Source of the DNA: Argyresthia goedartella
Taxonomy: Eukaryota > Arthropoda > Insecta > Lepidoptera > Argyresthiidae
DNA: 64,000 bases
Reading direction: 5' to 3'
Assembly: GCA_949825045.1 (NCBI GenBank)
Contig: OX463815.1
Coordinates: 17,477,231-17,541,230 of the forward strand
Positions 25,085 through 35,184 of the stretch are shown here, piece after piece. Below the pieces are notes generated by a model. That model was not told the origin of the DNA. It worked only from the letters and a program-made list of their open reading frames with translations, and did not search any database. Each line of letters opens with the position of its first letter. The first letter of the stretch is position 1. The translations under genes were made by a program, and so were the position numbers.

Positions 25085-26908
25085 ATGTCGTTATCTGAAA
25101 TCCAGAAGGGTGTTTCTAAGGAACTCAGATGGTTTTCCTCCGCACACGGTCTGATAGACCGTTTAGATAGGCATGATGTGGTATTGGAGCGGTCTATGGA
25201 CGTTAAGGAACGTTACAATAGGGTGCTCGAATTGTCCGCGCAGGCGGAATCAGTTGATGGTTGTGCACCTGACAGGCTGTCACGGTTGACAGGGGATGTC
25301 GACCAATGTATGGAGATGGCAGCTGCTATCACGCAGAAGGCTGCGGACATACGTAGACAGCGCGAGTCCAACCAAGGTGGTGACATTGAAGCACCTCTGC
25401 CACATCAGGGATCGGGGACCAGGTTACTCGCGATAACTATGCCTACCTTTGACGGCGTGTCCGGTGAATGGATGAGCTTCATCAATCTGTTCGACAGTTT
25501 GGTGCACTTGCGATCGGACATTACCAAGTCTGTCAAGATGGCTCAGCTGGTGGCAGCATTGAGGGGTGAGCCTAGGGAGCTGGTCGCTCATTTGACAATT
25601 ACGGAGGGCAACTATGAGACGGCCAGGCAATTGTTGGTCAGACGTTATCACAACAAACGGAGGTTGGCCGATGCCCAACTGAACCGTTTGTTTAGCATCC
25701 CGGTTGTGAACAAGGTCGGGGCCATACAGACGGAGGTTTTGAACCCATTGTTGTCCGTCACCAAGGCTCTAGAGAATCTTGGACTTCCGGTTGGTGAATG
25801 GTCGTACTTACTGTTGTACATTTTACTTTCCCGCCTACTCGCTGACGTGCAGACTCGTTTCGAACAGTCTCACGGGAGGTCGGCCGAGGACCTGCCCGCC
25901 TTCTCCGACTTGGTCGGATTTTTGGAAGAGGAGTCTCGACGGGCAGAGAATTTGGGGTTGACGGTCACCCATCCTTCGGAGCCACAGAGAGCTGCCGGGA
26001 GCGCTGTGAGTAGGGGCCCTCCGACGAGGAAGGACCGCAACAACCGGCAGTCATATGGGACTGTGAGTGCATTGGCCCCACATAGTGAGACCTGCCCATG
26101 TTGTAGGCAGATTGGCCATGCTGTGGCCAATTGCAATAAGTTCGGGGAACTTAGGGTTCAGGGACGGCGCCAGATGGCCAAGCAGCGGGGCTGGTGTTTC
26201 CTGTGCCTCGGGCCACACATGGCTAGGGACTGCACGCGCACACAAATGTGCGGATATTGTGGTGGGGCCCACAACAATCTGTTGTGCATGAACCGGTCCG
26301 GCCAACAGCCACCACAGGGCCGTACCCAGGGTGACACGGCAAGGGGCCCTGAGAATTCGTTTGCGACTCGGAGCGCAACTCAGGGGCCAACGTCCCCACG
26401 TGCACAGGGCAGTACTAGGGTGCAGGGCCGCACTCAGGGTCATCACATGGGGGGCCCTGAGTTTTCGGTTGCGACTCTGCATCCGACTCAGCGGGCAATG
26501 GGGCCACAAGCACGCGGCCACCCAGGGGTGCAGGGCCGCACTCAGGGGCATCACATGGGGGGCCCTGAGTTTTCGGTTGCGACTCAGCATCCGACTCAGC
26601 GGGACATTGGGTGTGTTGAGCAGGCCGTAACGGGCGGGTGGCATGGGACACCTTCGAGCTATGCGGGTGCGGTTCGGACGCTGCCTCAGTTGTCGCCCCG
26701 CTCGTCGCCTCGTCCTCGTCGGTCGCATGTGATGTCCCCCCCGCTCATGGAGCGGCCACGGTTGAATTCACGCCCACCCCCCTTCGGGGGGCGTCGTAGG
26801 GTGGCAATTGAACCGGCGCGTGGGCCATTTGTACAATGGGACCCTCTGGCGTATAGCTGCCTACCTGATCGGTTACAGGCAGATTGGGGCCCCGGGGGCC
26901 CTCGCTAG
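25085..26908 (+). CDS. BEL/Pao gag polyprotein
   Basis: 607 codons encoding the capsid/nucleocapsid part of the element, which would package its RNA in cytoplasmic particles. Residues 1-115 are charged and helical. About 118-300 is the capsid-like region (PTFDGVSGEWMSFINLFDSL, RRYHNKRRLADAQLNRLF). About 337-405 holds three cysteine-rich knuckles (CPCCRQIGHAVANC, CFLCLGPHMARDC, CGYCGGAHNNLLC). Residues 410-500 contain imperfect tandem repeats of QGRTQGHHMGGPEFSVAT. The frame ends at a TAG; the protease lies downstream in the same frame after a second TAG. In related elements gag and pol are usually one continuous frame, so the stops are probably mutations, though readthrough cannot be excluded. 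Confidence 0.88.
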   Translation: MSLSEIQKGVSKELRWFSSAHGLIDRLDRHDVVLERSMDVKERYNRVLELSAQAESVDGCAPDRLSRLTGDVDQCMEMAAAITQKAADIRRQRESNQGGDIEAPLPHQGSGTRLLAITMPTFDGVSGEWMSFINLFDSLVHLRSDITKSVKMAQLVAALRGEPRELVAHLTITEGNYETARQLLVRRYHNKRRLADAQLNRLFSIPVVNKVGAIQTEVLNPLLSVTKALENLGLPVGEWSYLLLYILLSRLLADVQTRFEQSHGRSAEDLPAFSDLVGFLEEESRRAENLGLTVTHPSEPQRAAGSAVSRGPPTRKDRNNRQSYGTVSALAPHSETCPCCRQIGHAVANCNKFGELRVQGRRQMAKQRGWCFLCLGPHMARDCTRTQMCGYCGGAHNNLLCMNRSGQQPPQGRTQGDTARGPENSFATRSATQGPTSPRAQGSTRVQGRTQGHHMGGPEFSVATLHPTQRAMGPQARGHPGVQGRTQGHHMGGPEFSVATQHPTQRDIGCVEQAVTGGWHGTPSSYAGAVRTLPQLSPRSSPRPRRSHVMSPPLMERPRLNSRPPPFGGRRRVAIEPARGPFVQWDPLAYSCLPDRLQADWGPGGPR

Positions 26909-26986
26909 GAATTTGCGGCCCAACAATTTGTTGCCCCCCAACCGGAGACGGTGGTGTTACCGATCGCCTCTGTGCTTGTTTAGGAT

Positions 26987-28744
26987 TTGGCGGGCAACCC
27001 AACATACGTTCGCGCCCTATTAGATTCTGGAGCTCAGGGCTGCATTGTATCGAATGATTTAGCAAAATGGTTGGGCCTCAAGGTAAATAGGTATAATAAA
27101 TCAATACAGGGCGTGGGGAATGTTACGGTTACGAATGTAGTTGGTCAATCCGTGATCACGTTCTCTCCACGTTATGACATTTTGACAAAAACATCCGTGC
27201 AAGCTTTAGTAATGACGCATGTCATGGGCAGACACCCCTTGGTGAAGTTGAATCCGGCCGTTCGATTCCTGACATCAGGACTCAAGTTGGCGGATCCCGA
27301 TTTTGACACTCCAGCCCCGGTCGACCTGCTACTGGGAGCAGACGTTCTGGGTAGGTTTCTGTTGTCGGATCGGCGAGTTCTTCAGCCGGACTGGTTGATT
27401 GCTGTGGATACTAAGTTTGGTCACGTGATCATGGGTCCGGCATTGCCAATGGTTAGGCCTGCCGAGTCAGATGGCATACTTATTGGCTCAGCGTTGTCAG
27501 ACGCTATCCAACGTTTCTGGGAGATAGAGGAACCTCCCACCGTTCGTCGAGTCGACGCAGACGAAGAAGAGTGCGAGTTGTTTTACCAGAATAGTACTGG
27601 TCGCCTTCGTTCTGGTCATTTTGTAACTCGACTGCCTTTCAGGGCCGATCGACCGCCACTAGGAGAATCTAGGAAGATGGCTGAGACGAGATTGATGTCG
27701 ATGGAGCGTAGGATGTCAAGGGACGCCGTATTTAAACAAAAATACGTCGATTTCATGAGGGAGTATGAGTCGTTAGGACACATGTCGGTATCGGGTGTGG
27801 ACTGGAGATCTGAGGATCATTGTTTCCTTCCACACCATGCCGTCCTGCGAACCCCTACCGGCAAGATTCGAGTTGTTTTTGATGGGTCAGCACCTACCTC
27901 GAACGGGATGTCCCTGAATCAGTGTCTACATTCGGGACCCAAGTTGAGTCGTGATATTTCGGATATTCTCACGAGCTTTCGGAGACACCAGATTGTATTT
28001 GTCGCAGACATTCGGATGATGTTTAGGCAAACGGTAATTCATCCGGCTGACAGAAGGTATCAGTTGATACTTTGGTGTGAGTCCACGGCCGAGCCAGTCA
28101 AGGTCTATGAGTTAAACACGAACACGTATGGGTTACGGTCTAGCCCGTATTTGGCGATGCGTACCCTGCGGGAGTTGGCGTCGCGTGACCGTGTGAGCTA
28201 TCCTAGAGCCGCCGCTATCCTGGAGCAAGATTTGTACGTCGATGACGTCTGCACAGGGGCAGCCAGTGTAGAGGAAGCTCTGGACCGACGTGACGAGCTC
28301 ATTCAATTGCTGGAACGAGGCGGCTATGAACTACGCAAGTGGATGTCCAACTCCCCTGAGTTGATGGCTGGTCTACCAGATGAGTTTCAACAAGACCCGC
28401 ACGTTTTTGAGAATCCTGACAACCCTAACATGTTGTCAGTGCTTGGAATTCAGTACCGGCCCGTCCATGATGAGTTTACCTATCGGGTGGTTTTAGAAAC
28501 ACCGAAGGCCTGGACGAAGCGGTCAGTACTGTCAACGATTGCGAGAACGTTCGACCCGAATGGATGGATTTCTCCAGTCACCTTTGCTCTCAAATGTTTT
28601 ATGCAAAGGCTATGGGCGGCTAAGTTGACCTGGGACACCCACCTCTCAGGTGGTTTGTTGACTGATTGGACGCGAATGTTCACCTCGCTATCGGACATAA
28701 ATAATGTATCGCTGCCGAGGAAATTGGTCCCTGCTGGGGATTAA
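26987..28744 (+). CDS. BEL/Pao pol, protease and reverse transcriptase part
   Basis: The open frame begins just after the second TAG and is in frame with gag. The aspartic protease motif LLDSGAQ lies near its start, followed by LLLGADVL. The reverse transcriptase includes LRTPTGKIRVVFDGSA, NQCLHSGPKLS, VFVADIRMMFRQ and the catalytic YVDDVCTGA. The frame runs into a stop at 28744 where an indel in a GGGGA stretch shifts the reading frame into RNase H. Full function would need a single polyprotein; this copy cannot make it. Confidence 0.85.
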   Translation: MAGNPTYVRALLDSGAQGCIVSNDLAKWLGLKVNRYNKSIQGVGNVTVTNVVGQSVITFSPRYDILTKTSVQALVMTHVMGRHPLVKLNPAVRFLTSGLKLADPDFDTPAPVDLLLGADVLGRFLLSDRRVLQPDWLIAVDTKFGHVIMGPALPMVRPAESDGILIGSALSDAIQRFWEIEEPPTVRRVDADEEECELFYQNSTGRLRSGHFVTRLPFRADRPPLGESRKMAETRLMSMERRMSRDAVFKQKYVDFMREYESLGHMSVSGVDWRSEDHCFLPHHAVLRTPTGKIRVVFDGSAPTSNGMSLNQCLHSGPKLSRDISDILTSFRRHQIVFVADIRMMFRQTVIHPADRRYQLILWCESTAEPVKVYELNTNTYGLRSSPYLAMRTLRELASRDRVSYPRAAAILEQDLYVDDVCTGAASVEEALDRRDELIQLLERGGYELRKWMSNSPELMAGLPDEFQQDPHVFENPDNPNMLSVLGIQYRPVHDEFTYRVVLETPKAWTKRSVLSTIARTFDPNGWISPVTFALKCFMQRLWAAKLTWDTHLSGGLLTDWTRMFTSLSDINNVSLPRKLVPAGD

Positions 28745-28745
28745 C

Positions 28746-30792
28746 CCTTCACGGGTTTTGTGATGCCTCTGAACGAGGGTTTGCGGCAGCGGTTTATTTG
28801 CGAACCGTCACCTCCACCGGGGAGGTCGACGTGCGTTTGGTTTTGGCAAAAAGCAAGGTAGCGCCTATTCGGACAAGGATGACGATTCCAAAACTGGAAC
28901 TGTCTGGGGCTGCTCTTTTGACCAAACTTTTGAATCACACTCTAACAGTGTTGCGTGGGTCAGTGGTTTTGGAGGATACGGTGTACGCTTGGACGGACAG
29001 CCAGATTGTTTTGTGCTGGCTGAAGGCTTCGGTCCATAACTTAGAGGTTTTTGTTGCGAACCGTGTCTCCCAGATTGTGTCGTCTGAGGTCCCACTGACC
29101 TGGAGACATGTACCAGGAGAATTGAACCCGTCTGATTGTGCATCCAGGGGATGTCGGGCTCCTGAACTCGTTAGACACCATTTGTGGTGGAGACCACCCT
29201 GGCTTGCCAAGAGAGAATCGGACTGGCCCCACAGCCATGTAGTAGTATCTTTGGATCATGGCCACAGAGCGGCCGTGCATGTTACCCAGAAGGCTGAGGA
29301 CCCTGACACCGGGTTTCTGCTGGACCGGTATAGCTCACTTGACAAGTTGATAAACGTGTCCACTTGGATTAGGAGATTCGCTCGAAATTGTCGTACTCCT
29401 CGCGATCAGCGAACGTTGAACCCTATTCTGACTCCGGCAGAGCGAAACGAGTCGCTGTTGAATTTGGTCCGGTTGGTACAGTCCTCGAAGTTTGGGGCCG
29501 AATTGGAGATTATACAAAGTGGACGTTCGAAATTGAAGGGAGCCGTCGCGCGTCTTAACCCCTTTGTTGATTCGACCGGGTTACTTCGGGTAGGAGGAAG
29601 ATTGCGCAATGCGAATCTGTCGTATTCGGCTCGTCACCCACTTCTGCTCCCCAAGGGGGGACAGTTAGTTGAATTGCTGGTGACTGATCGTCATATTAAA
29701 AACGCGCATGCCGGCTGTAACGCGTTGTTGGCCACGCTCCAGCGGGAGTTTTGGATCTTATCTGCCCGCCGTGCCATACGGAACATCGTGTTTCGGTGCA
29801 TGCCTTGTTATCGACTTAAGGCTGCCACGATGCAAACTCTCATGGGGGACTTGCCCCCTGATCGTGTGAATGAGGTCAGACCGTTTTCAGGTGTTGGTAC
29901 GGATTTTGCAGGACCGTTTACGGTGAAGAGTTCACGATTGCGTACCGCTAAGCAATACAAGGCGTACCTATGTGTGTTTGTATGTTTATCCACCAAGGCG
30001 GTACATCTCGAGCTCGTAGCTGATCTCTCGACAGAGGCTTTCATTGCTTGTTTGGATAGGTTTGTTTCTCGAAGGGGACTTCCAACTTTGATCCGCTCTG
30101 ATAACGGCACTAACTACATAGGTGCGGAACGATACTTACGAGAGATAGTCAACTTTTTGAGTGTAAATAAAGTGGATATTGGAACGGCCCTCTCCCGTTG
30201 GGGTATACAGTGGACCTTCAGCCCACCGATTTGCCCCCACTGGGGTGGGATTTTTGAGGCCGTAGTTAAGTCAGCTAAGACGCACTTCGGGCGTATAGTA
30301 GGTCAGACCGCGCTGACTTTTGAGGAGCTCGCGACATTGTTTTGTAAGATCGAGGCCGTTCTCAATTCGCGACCGTTGTGTCCGCTCAGCTCGGATCCAA
30401 ATGACCTGGAGGCTCTGACCCCAGGCCATTTCTTGATAGGACAGCCACTTAACGCGTTGCCCGAGCACCCCTTCGAGGGAGTGAAATTGTATCGGTTGTC
30501 AAGGTATCAGATGTTGCAGCAGTTTACTCAGAATTTCTGGAAGCGTTGGTCGCTCGAGTATCTGCATATCTTACAACAGCGCCTTAAGTGGACTGACAAA
30601 ACTAGTCCCCCTAGTGTTGGTGACCTCGTTCTGGTTAAGGATGCTAACCTACCGCCACTACGTTGGCGCAGGGGGCGCATTGTTAACTTGTTCCCTGGCA
30701 AGGACGGGACCCCCCGGTCTGCAGAGGTTCTAGTAGGAGGCTCGGTTCTAAAACGAGCGGTAGCAACGTTGTCTCGGCTGCCCGTAGATTAG
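28746..30792 (+). CDS. BEL/Pao pol, RNase H and integrase part
   Basis: This frame is offset from the RT frame by one indel. RNase H starts with CDASERGFAAAVYL before 28798 and continues through YAWTDSQIVLCWLKA and DCASRGCRAPEL. Integrase has the HHCC zinc motif (HIKNAHAGC...CMPCYRLK), the first Asp in GTDFAGPF, the second in IRSDNGTNYIGAERYLRE and the Glu in CPHWGGIFEAVVK. A C-terminal domain (GDLVLVKDANLPPLRWRRG) is typical of BEL/Pao. It ends at a normal stop just before the 3' LTR. All catalytic residues are present, but the part is separated from RT by the frameshift. Confidence 0.87.
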
Positions 30793-30824
30793 GGGACAGG
30801 TGGGTGCCTGTCCGGGCGGGTGAT

Positions 30825-31376
30825 TGTTCGATTCCAAATCGATATTCGATCGATGGTTTCTGAACGGTCATTTTAATTTGACGTTAGCTGTCAATCTGGC
30901 GTTTTGACAACTGACAGACGAAGAAAAAAAGCCTCGCAATGAAAACGCGTGTTGATTAAGGATTGAAATTAAATCAAAGGGCATCTGGAATGTATTCGGG
31001 ATTCCCTCAGGATTATTAATATAGCTGAGTGTGCCGTTGTCTCCCGAACCAGATAAAGTTCGGATTTTCGTGCCCGATTCGTATTTACCACGTAGATACA
31101 TAACCTGTGTTGGACCACTGTGCTCATTGACGCTGGCCCGCCAGTCATACCTGGTTGGCTGAAGAACCTGTCTACCAAGAAGAGCCTAGGGCGCGCCCGG
31201 GCCTTGCAGAGAGACAGGAGGTTGACGGGACCGAAGCACAGACCAGGTTAGATCTACCCCACATAACTTTAGCTCGGTGAATCGCCGACGTTCATCACTT
31301 CTTGGCACCTGATCGTCACGCTACCTCGTAGCTGATGGGCCCCTACGAGGTCATTAGGTGCTGAGAAGCCTGAACA
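30825..31376 (+). repeat. 3' LTR of the BEL/Pao element
   Basis: 552 bp, followed by the target duplication ACTCG at 31377-31381. It is nearly identical to the 5' LTR. Confidence 0.93.
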
Positions 31377-31381
31377 ACTCG

Positions 31382-31827
31382 AGAGAACTGTAAAGGAATT
31401 TCATACAAAATTGCAGGCCTAGGCCGAGAAGTTTTTTTTTATGCTTAAAGCAAAAGACATCAACGGGCGCACGTTAGTATTTTTGAACTTGAATTTGTTT
31501 TTGAGTGGTGGATTTTTTATTTCATTGCATATGTTTGAGTTTTGATTGGTAGGTCCCATATAAATTTTATCAAAATTAATTTGGCGTTTTTTGAAAAAAA
31601 ACAGCAGCAATAAAAAATATAAACACAGGTGACGTTTTGGTTTGTATAGTTCGGCGCAGCAAAAGTTTTGATGAGGACTTTTCATGTAAGTACCTACCTA
31701 CATCGACTTCGTTAGCATACCGACTGTGGAGAAAGGAATAGGGTGAAGAACTTGAAGTCGGTTTTTTGTTTGTTTTTAACTTAGCGAATTATATAGACCA
31801 CATTTGATATCTCTGAGTGTTAGTGTT
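31382..31827. other. Intergenic between BEL element and palindrome
   Basis: AT-rich, no gene recognised. It separates the 3' LTR from the outer end of the left palindrome arm. Confidence 0.4.
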
Positions 31828-31975
31828 AGGAAAACGATTTAAACTTGTGGAAACAGATTTGTCATATGTGTATTAAGAAAACTTATTAAGAATTGTTCCT
31901 AAACCAAAGACCGTAGGTAAAGGCAGACGGATAATTTATGAATATTCTGATCCACTAGAAATATTTGAGATGTAA
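31828..31975 (+). pseudogene. C-terminal scrap of a transposase-like gene
   Basis: The plus strand reads KRFKLVETDLSYV, a stop, then ENLLRIVPKPKTVGKGRR and DPLEIFEM-stop. The same scrap, with small changes, ends the larger minus-strand relic at 44109-46560. Here nothing upstream of KRFKL remains, so the duplication boundary falls inside the coding sequence. Confidence 0.6.
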
Positions 31976-32762
31976 TCGCAAATTATGTCAGAAGAAGGCT
32001 GATTTTTATTAATGTTTATGATTATTCTGTATAATCAATAGACGACTAATTTATTTTAAATTGAAATTTAACTATTTGGCAAGATTTGTTGTTTCTTAAT
32101 ATTTTTGTACTCCTAATTTGATATTTAATGTAATAATTGTGGATATAGTTGCTCCTGTGTCACGAATCCCGCTACTACCCGTAGTAACGTCACAGTTGTG
32201 TCCCTGTTGGATACAGCAGTATTTTTTTATTTACCTGGGTCATGTACTACTTACTGCGGAAAAAACATTACCTAGTGATACACAAATGGGTTGGTTACTT
32301 GCTATTTTAGAGAAGATTTGATAAACATTCGTTTTAATTATTTATTTAAAAAGATTTCAATATTTTATCAAGTTTTGCAACACAGGGTCTTTAAACGGTT
32401 ATTATTTAGAGCAATTTTGATTAAAATATTTTTGGTTGGTTATTTTATAAAAAAATAAAATAAAAGTTAAGCCAAATTTTTTCTATGATTTTGCAGGTTA
32501 AATACATAAATTATTGTTTAGTTGAGCCACAGTAGCTTGATTTCTCTCTGCCACACTGAAAACCTTTTAAAATACCATAGTTGCTGTAAGAAAAGTTCGA
32601 TGCTGTTGATATTTTTCATAAATATACCAAATTGTCATAAAACATAATAATTTAAATAAAAATAAACCTTTACTCTCAGTTGGTCATACAAAAGAAGAAC
32701 CACCTGTGAAATTTCGACAAGTCTGTTTGACGATTTGAAGGTGGTGGTCAAACGACACTTAG

Positions 32763-32770
32763 TATAAATA
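32763..32770 (+). promoter_or_regulatory. TATA box of the left cuticle-gene copy
   Basis: TATAAATA, 82 bp before the ATG at 32852. It is the mirror of 42508-42515 in the intact copy. The left arm joins about 60 bp upstream of it directly to distal sequence; the 805 bp found there in the right arm are absent. Confidence 0.7.
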
Positions 32771-33102
32771 CTAACAATGCTAGGATGTGCCAGTGTATTA
32801 CTACTCCAGGTGATGAAGACTTCTTGCCAAAGTTGAAAAACTGCCATAAAAATGAGATTCATAGTAAGTGTATTTTACTTATTAATCTACACTTACTTTC
32901 AACATTTTTTAAAAGTATTTTAGTTTCATAATTCAAATTCACCGCATCTCCCTGAGCTGTAAAGCTTATTGGAACACAATTTTCTGAAACAAAACTTACC
33001 TTAGCTATTATATTTTAGTGTCTGTTTTGCAATAAAGTACATATCATAAATAATTCAGCTATTACTTCCCGCCGGTTGGAAAATAAGTACATAATTTAGA
33101 GC

Positions 33103-34486
33103 ACAGGATGCTATCGGTGTTTTTTGCGGTCTGTCGAAGGCATTTGATTGTGTTGATCATGACACGTTACTAATTAAATTAAATCATTACGGAGTTAGAA
33201 ATAAAGCGTTTGATCTACTAAGATCATACCTAACCAATAGAATTCAAAAGGCAGAAGTCAACGGCGTTAAATCTGATAGATCGGGGGTAAAAATTGGCGT
33301 TCCACAAGGTTCCATATTAGGCCCTTTCTTATTCCTGGTATATATTAACGATCTGCCTTTTATGGTGGAGAAATTGACTAACATAGTGTTGTTTGCTGAT
33401 GATACTTCACTTGTCTTCAAAATTGAAAGAACAAAAGAAGATTTTGATGATCTCAATAGAGTATTATCTTTAACCTTGAGTTGGTTCACAGTTAACAATT
33501 TATTGTTAAATGCTGGTAAAACCAAATGTATCAAATTCTCACTTCCAAATGTCAGGCAAGTTGGGACCAGTTTAGTGTTGGACAGCAATACGTAAGAAGT
33601 AAATGACACGAAGTTTCTTGGAATAACCATTGATAACAAATTGCAGTGGGGACCCCACATAGAAAAATTGGCTGTTAAATTAAGTTCTGCGGCTTACGCT
33701 GTTAGGAACATCAGACAAAACACGGATGTGGCTACATCTAGGCTAGTATATTTTAGTTACTTTCATAGTGTCATGTCCTATGGTATCTTGTTGTGGGGGA
33801 AAGCAGCGGATAATCAAACTTTTTTTATTTTACAGAAAAGAGCTATTCGAGCAATTTATAATTTAAAACGCACAGACTCCTTAGGACAGCTTCTTAAAGA
33901 AATTGACATACTTACTGTAGCTAGTCAATTTATTTTCGAAAATATAATGTATGTACGCAAGAACCTTACAAAATTTCCCAAACTTAGCGATAGCTGTAAT
34001 GTTAACCTAAGAAATAATCACAGACTACTTGCGCCCCGGTTTAGACTCGCGAAGGTTAGCAATTCTTTCAAGGGTCAATGCATTCTCTACTAAAACAAGA
34101 TACCTCTGGAGATCTTGAAATTGCCATTTGAGCAATTTAAAATCTATGTTAAAGCGACTTTGTCGAAAAAGGGATATTACAATGTTAAAGATTACTTAAA
34201 TGATGGGTCTGTATGGGGTTAATCTGGCTCAACACAGACCTTGCTGTTAATAATTTTGTAATTATTTATTCCTGCTTATTAATTATGATAATGACTAAAT
34301 ATTATATTTTGTATTAGTTAAGCATAAGCAATTTTTAAAAAGAGATCTAAAAATCAATCTGTGGGAGTTTCTACGCCCTTCTTCTCCCACAGTAGTCCAA
34401 TGTAAAGAAGTGGCAAAAAATGACGATTGCTAAGTATATGTAAATATCTACAGTAATAAAGACTTTTGGAATTTGGAATTTGGGAA
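33103..34486 (+). mobile_element. 5'-truncated LINE with target duplication
   Basis: The insertion is flanked by AGAGC at 33098-33102 and 34487-34491. The right arm has the uninterrupted site (TTTAGAGCCCAAATTCC on its minus strand). It starts inside the RT (GLSKAFDCVDHD), includes GVPQGSILGPFLFLVYINDL and the catalytic FADDTSLVF, and has an in-frame TAA near 33592. The tail continues (LQWGPHIEKLAVKLSSAAYA, QKRAIRAIYNLKRTDSL) and ends GVPQ-independent in LNDGSVWG. The 3' end has TTTGGAATTTGGAA repeats. It is of the same general type as the LINE at 19681-22407. Confidence 0.9.
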
Positions 34487-34942
34487 AGAGCCCAAATTCC
34501 ATTACAACTGTTTATTGCTTTTTAGTTACTAGTGTCATGCAACCGGGGTCGCCGCACTGCAAGACCAGTCCACTCCGGTAGCGATCCTCCGACAAGAGAG
34601 CCAAGACAACGGAGACGGCTCATACCAGTACTCCTTCGAAACTAGCAACGGGATCAGTGCAGACCAGAATGGGGTTCTGAAGAAAGTGATTAAAATCATA
34701 AACATTTATAATGGATGAAAAAGAAAGGTATACTGTAAAGGTTCTAGGGATATGAGTGAATAACTTTCACTTTGATTGATGATGTGATTTATTTGATGCT
34801 TGAACTGAAATACATTTTTACGAGATTGAATGAAATGAAACACATTGAAGAGTATGTAAGATTAATATTTACACATATTGTCTCTCTTTATTTCTGGGGC
34901 CACACTAGGATAACTTAGGGACCTTAAAGGCAAAACAGTGAC

Positions 34943-35168
34943 TGTAGCTGGTTGAATAAAGCTGGGCTATATAAATAATAGGCACTGGTTCATAACATGG
35001 TACAGAAGACTTTACTCTCAGGAAAGCCGAAACGAACAGAACATAACGAGAATCAAGACTACGACATGACAGCAATACTACTGACAGATTCTAAAACAAA
35101 ATACAAAATTAATACAAAAAAAGGTATAAAAAAGAAGAAAAGGTTTCCAAATAGGTGCGTCGTGCACA
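34943..35168 (-). repeat. 3' LTR of the deleted BEL-type element
   Basis: 226 bp, preceded on the minus strand by the purine tract AAAAGGGGAGGAA at 35169-35181. Confidence 0.9.
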
Positions 35169-35184
35169 TTCCTCCCCTTTTCTA

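Larger units (their letters stand above)
23971..31376 (+). mobile_element. BEL/Pao LTR retrotransposon, near complete
   Basis: Two 552-bp LTRs (23971-24522 and 30825-31376) start TGTTCGATTCC and end GCCTGAACA. They differ at about six positions. The 5-bp target duplication ACTCG flanks both sides. A primer-binding-type sequence TGGTAGCAGAGCG starts three bases after the 5' LTR. A G-rich tract lies before the 3' LTR. Gag and pol follow in BEL order: gag, protease, RT, RNase H, integrase. Two in-frame TAG codons (about 26906 and 26981) and a one-base frameshift near 28740 make this copy defective. No envelope gene is present. Confidence 0.93.

Noticed and set aside
26051..26728. 225-codon open frame on the minus strand
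   Set aside because: It lies entirely antisense to the BEL gag gene and owes its openness to the GC-rich gag repeats; no recognisable motif.
23971..31376. Endogenous retrovirus with envelope
   Set aside because: The integrase frame ends just before the 3' LTR and no envelope-like frame exists; domain order and motifs fit BEL/Pao.
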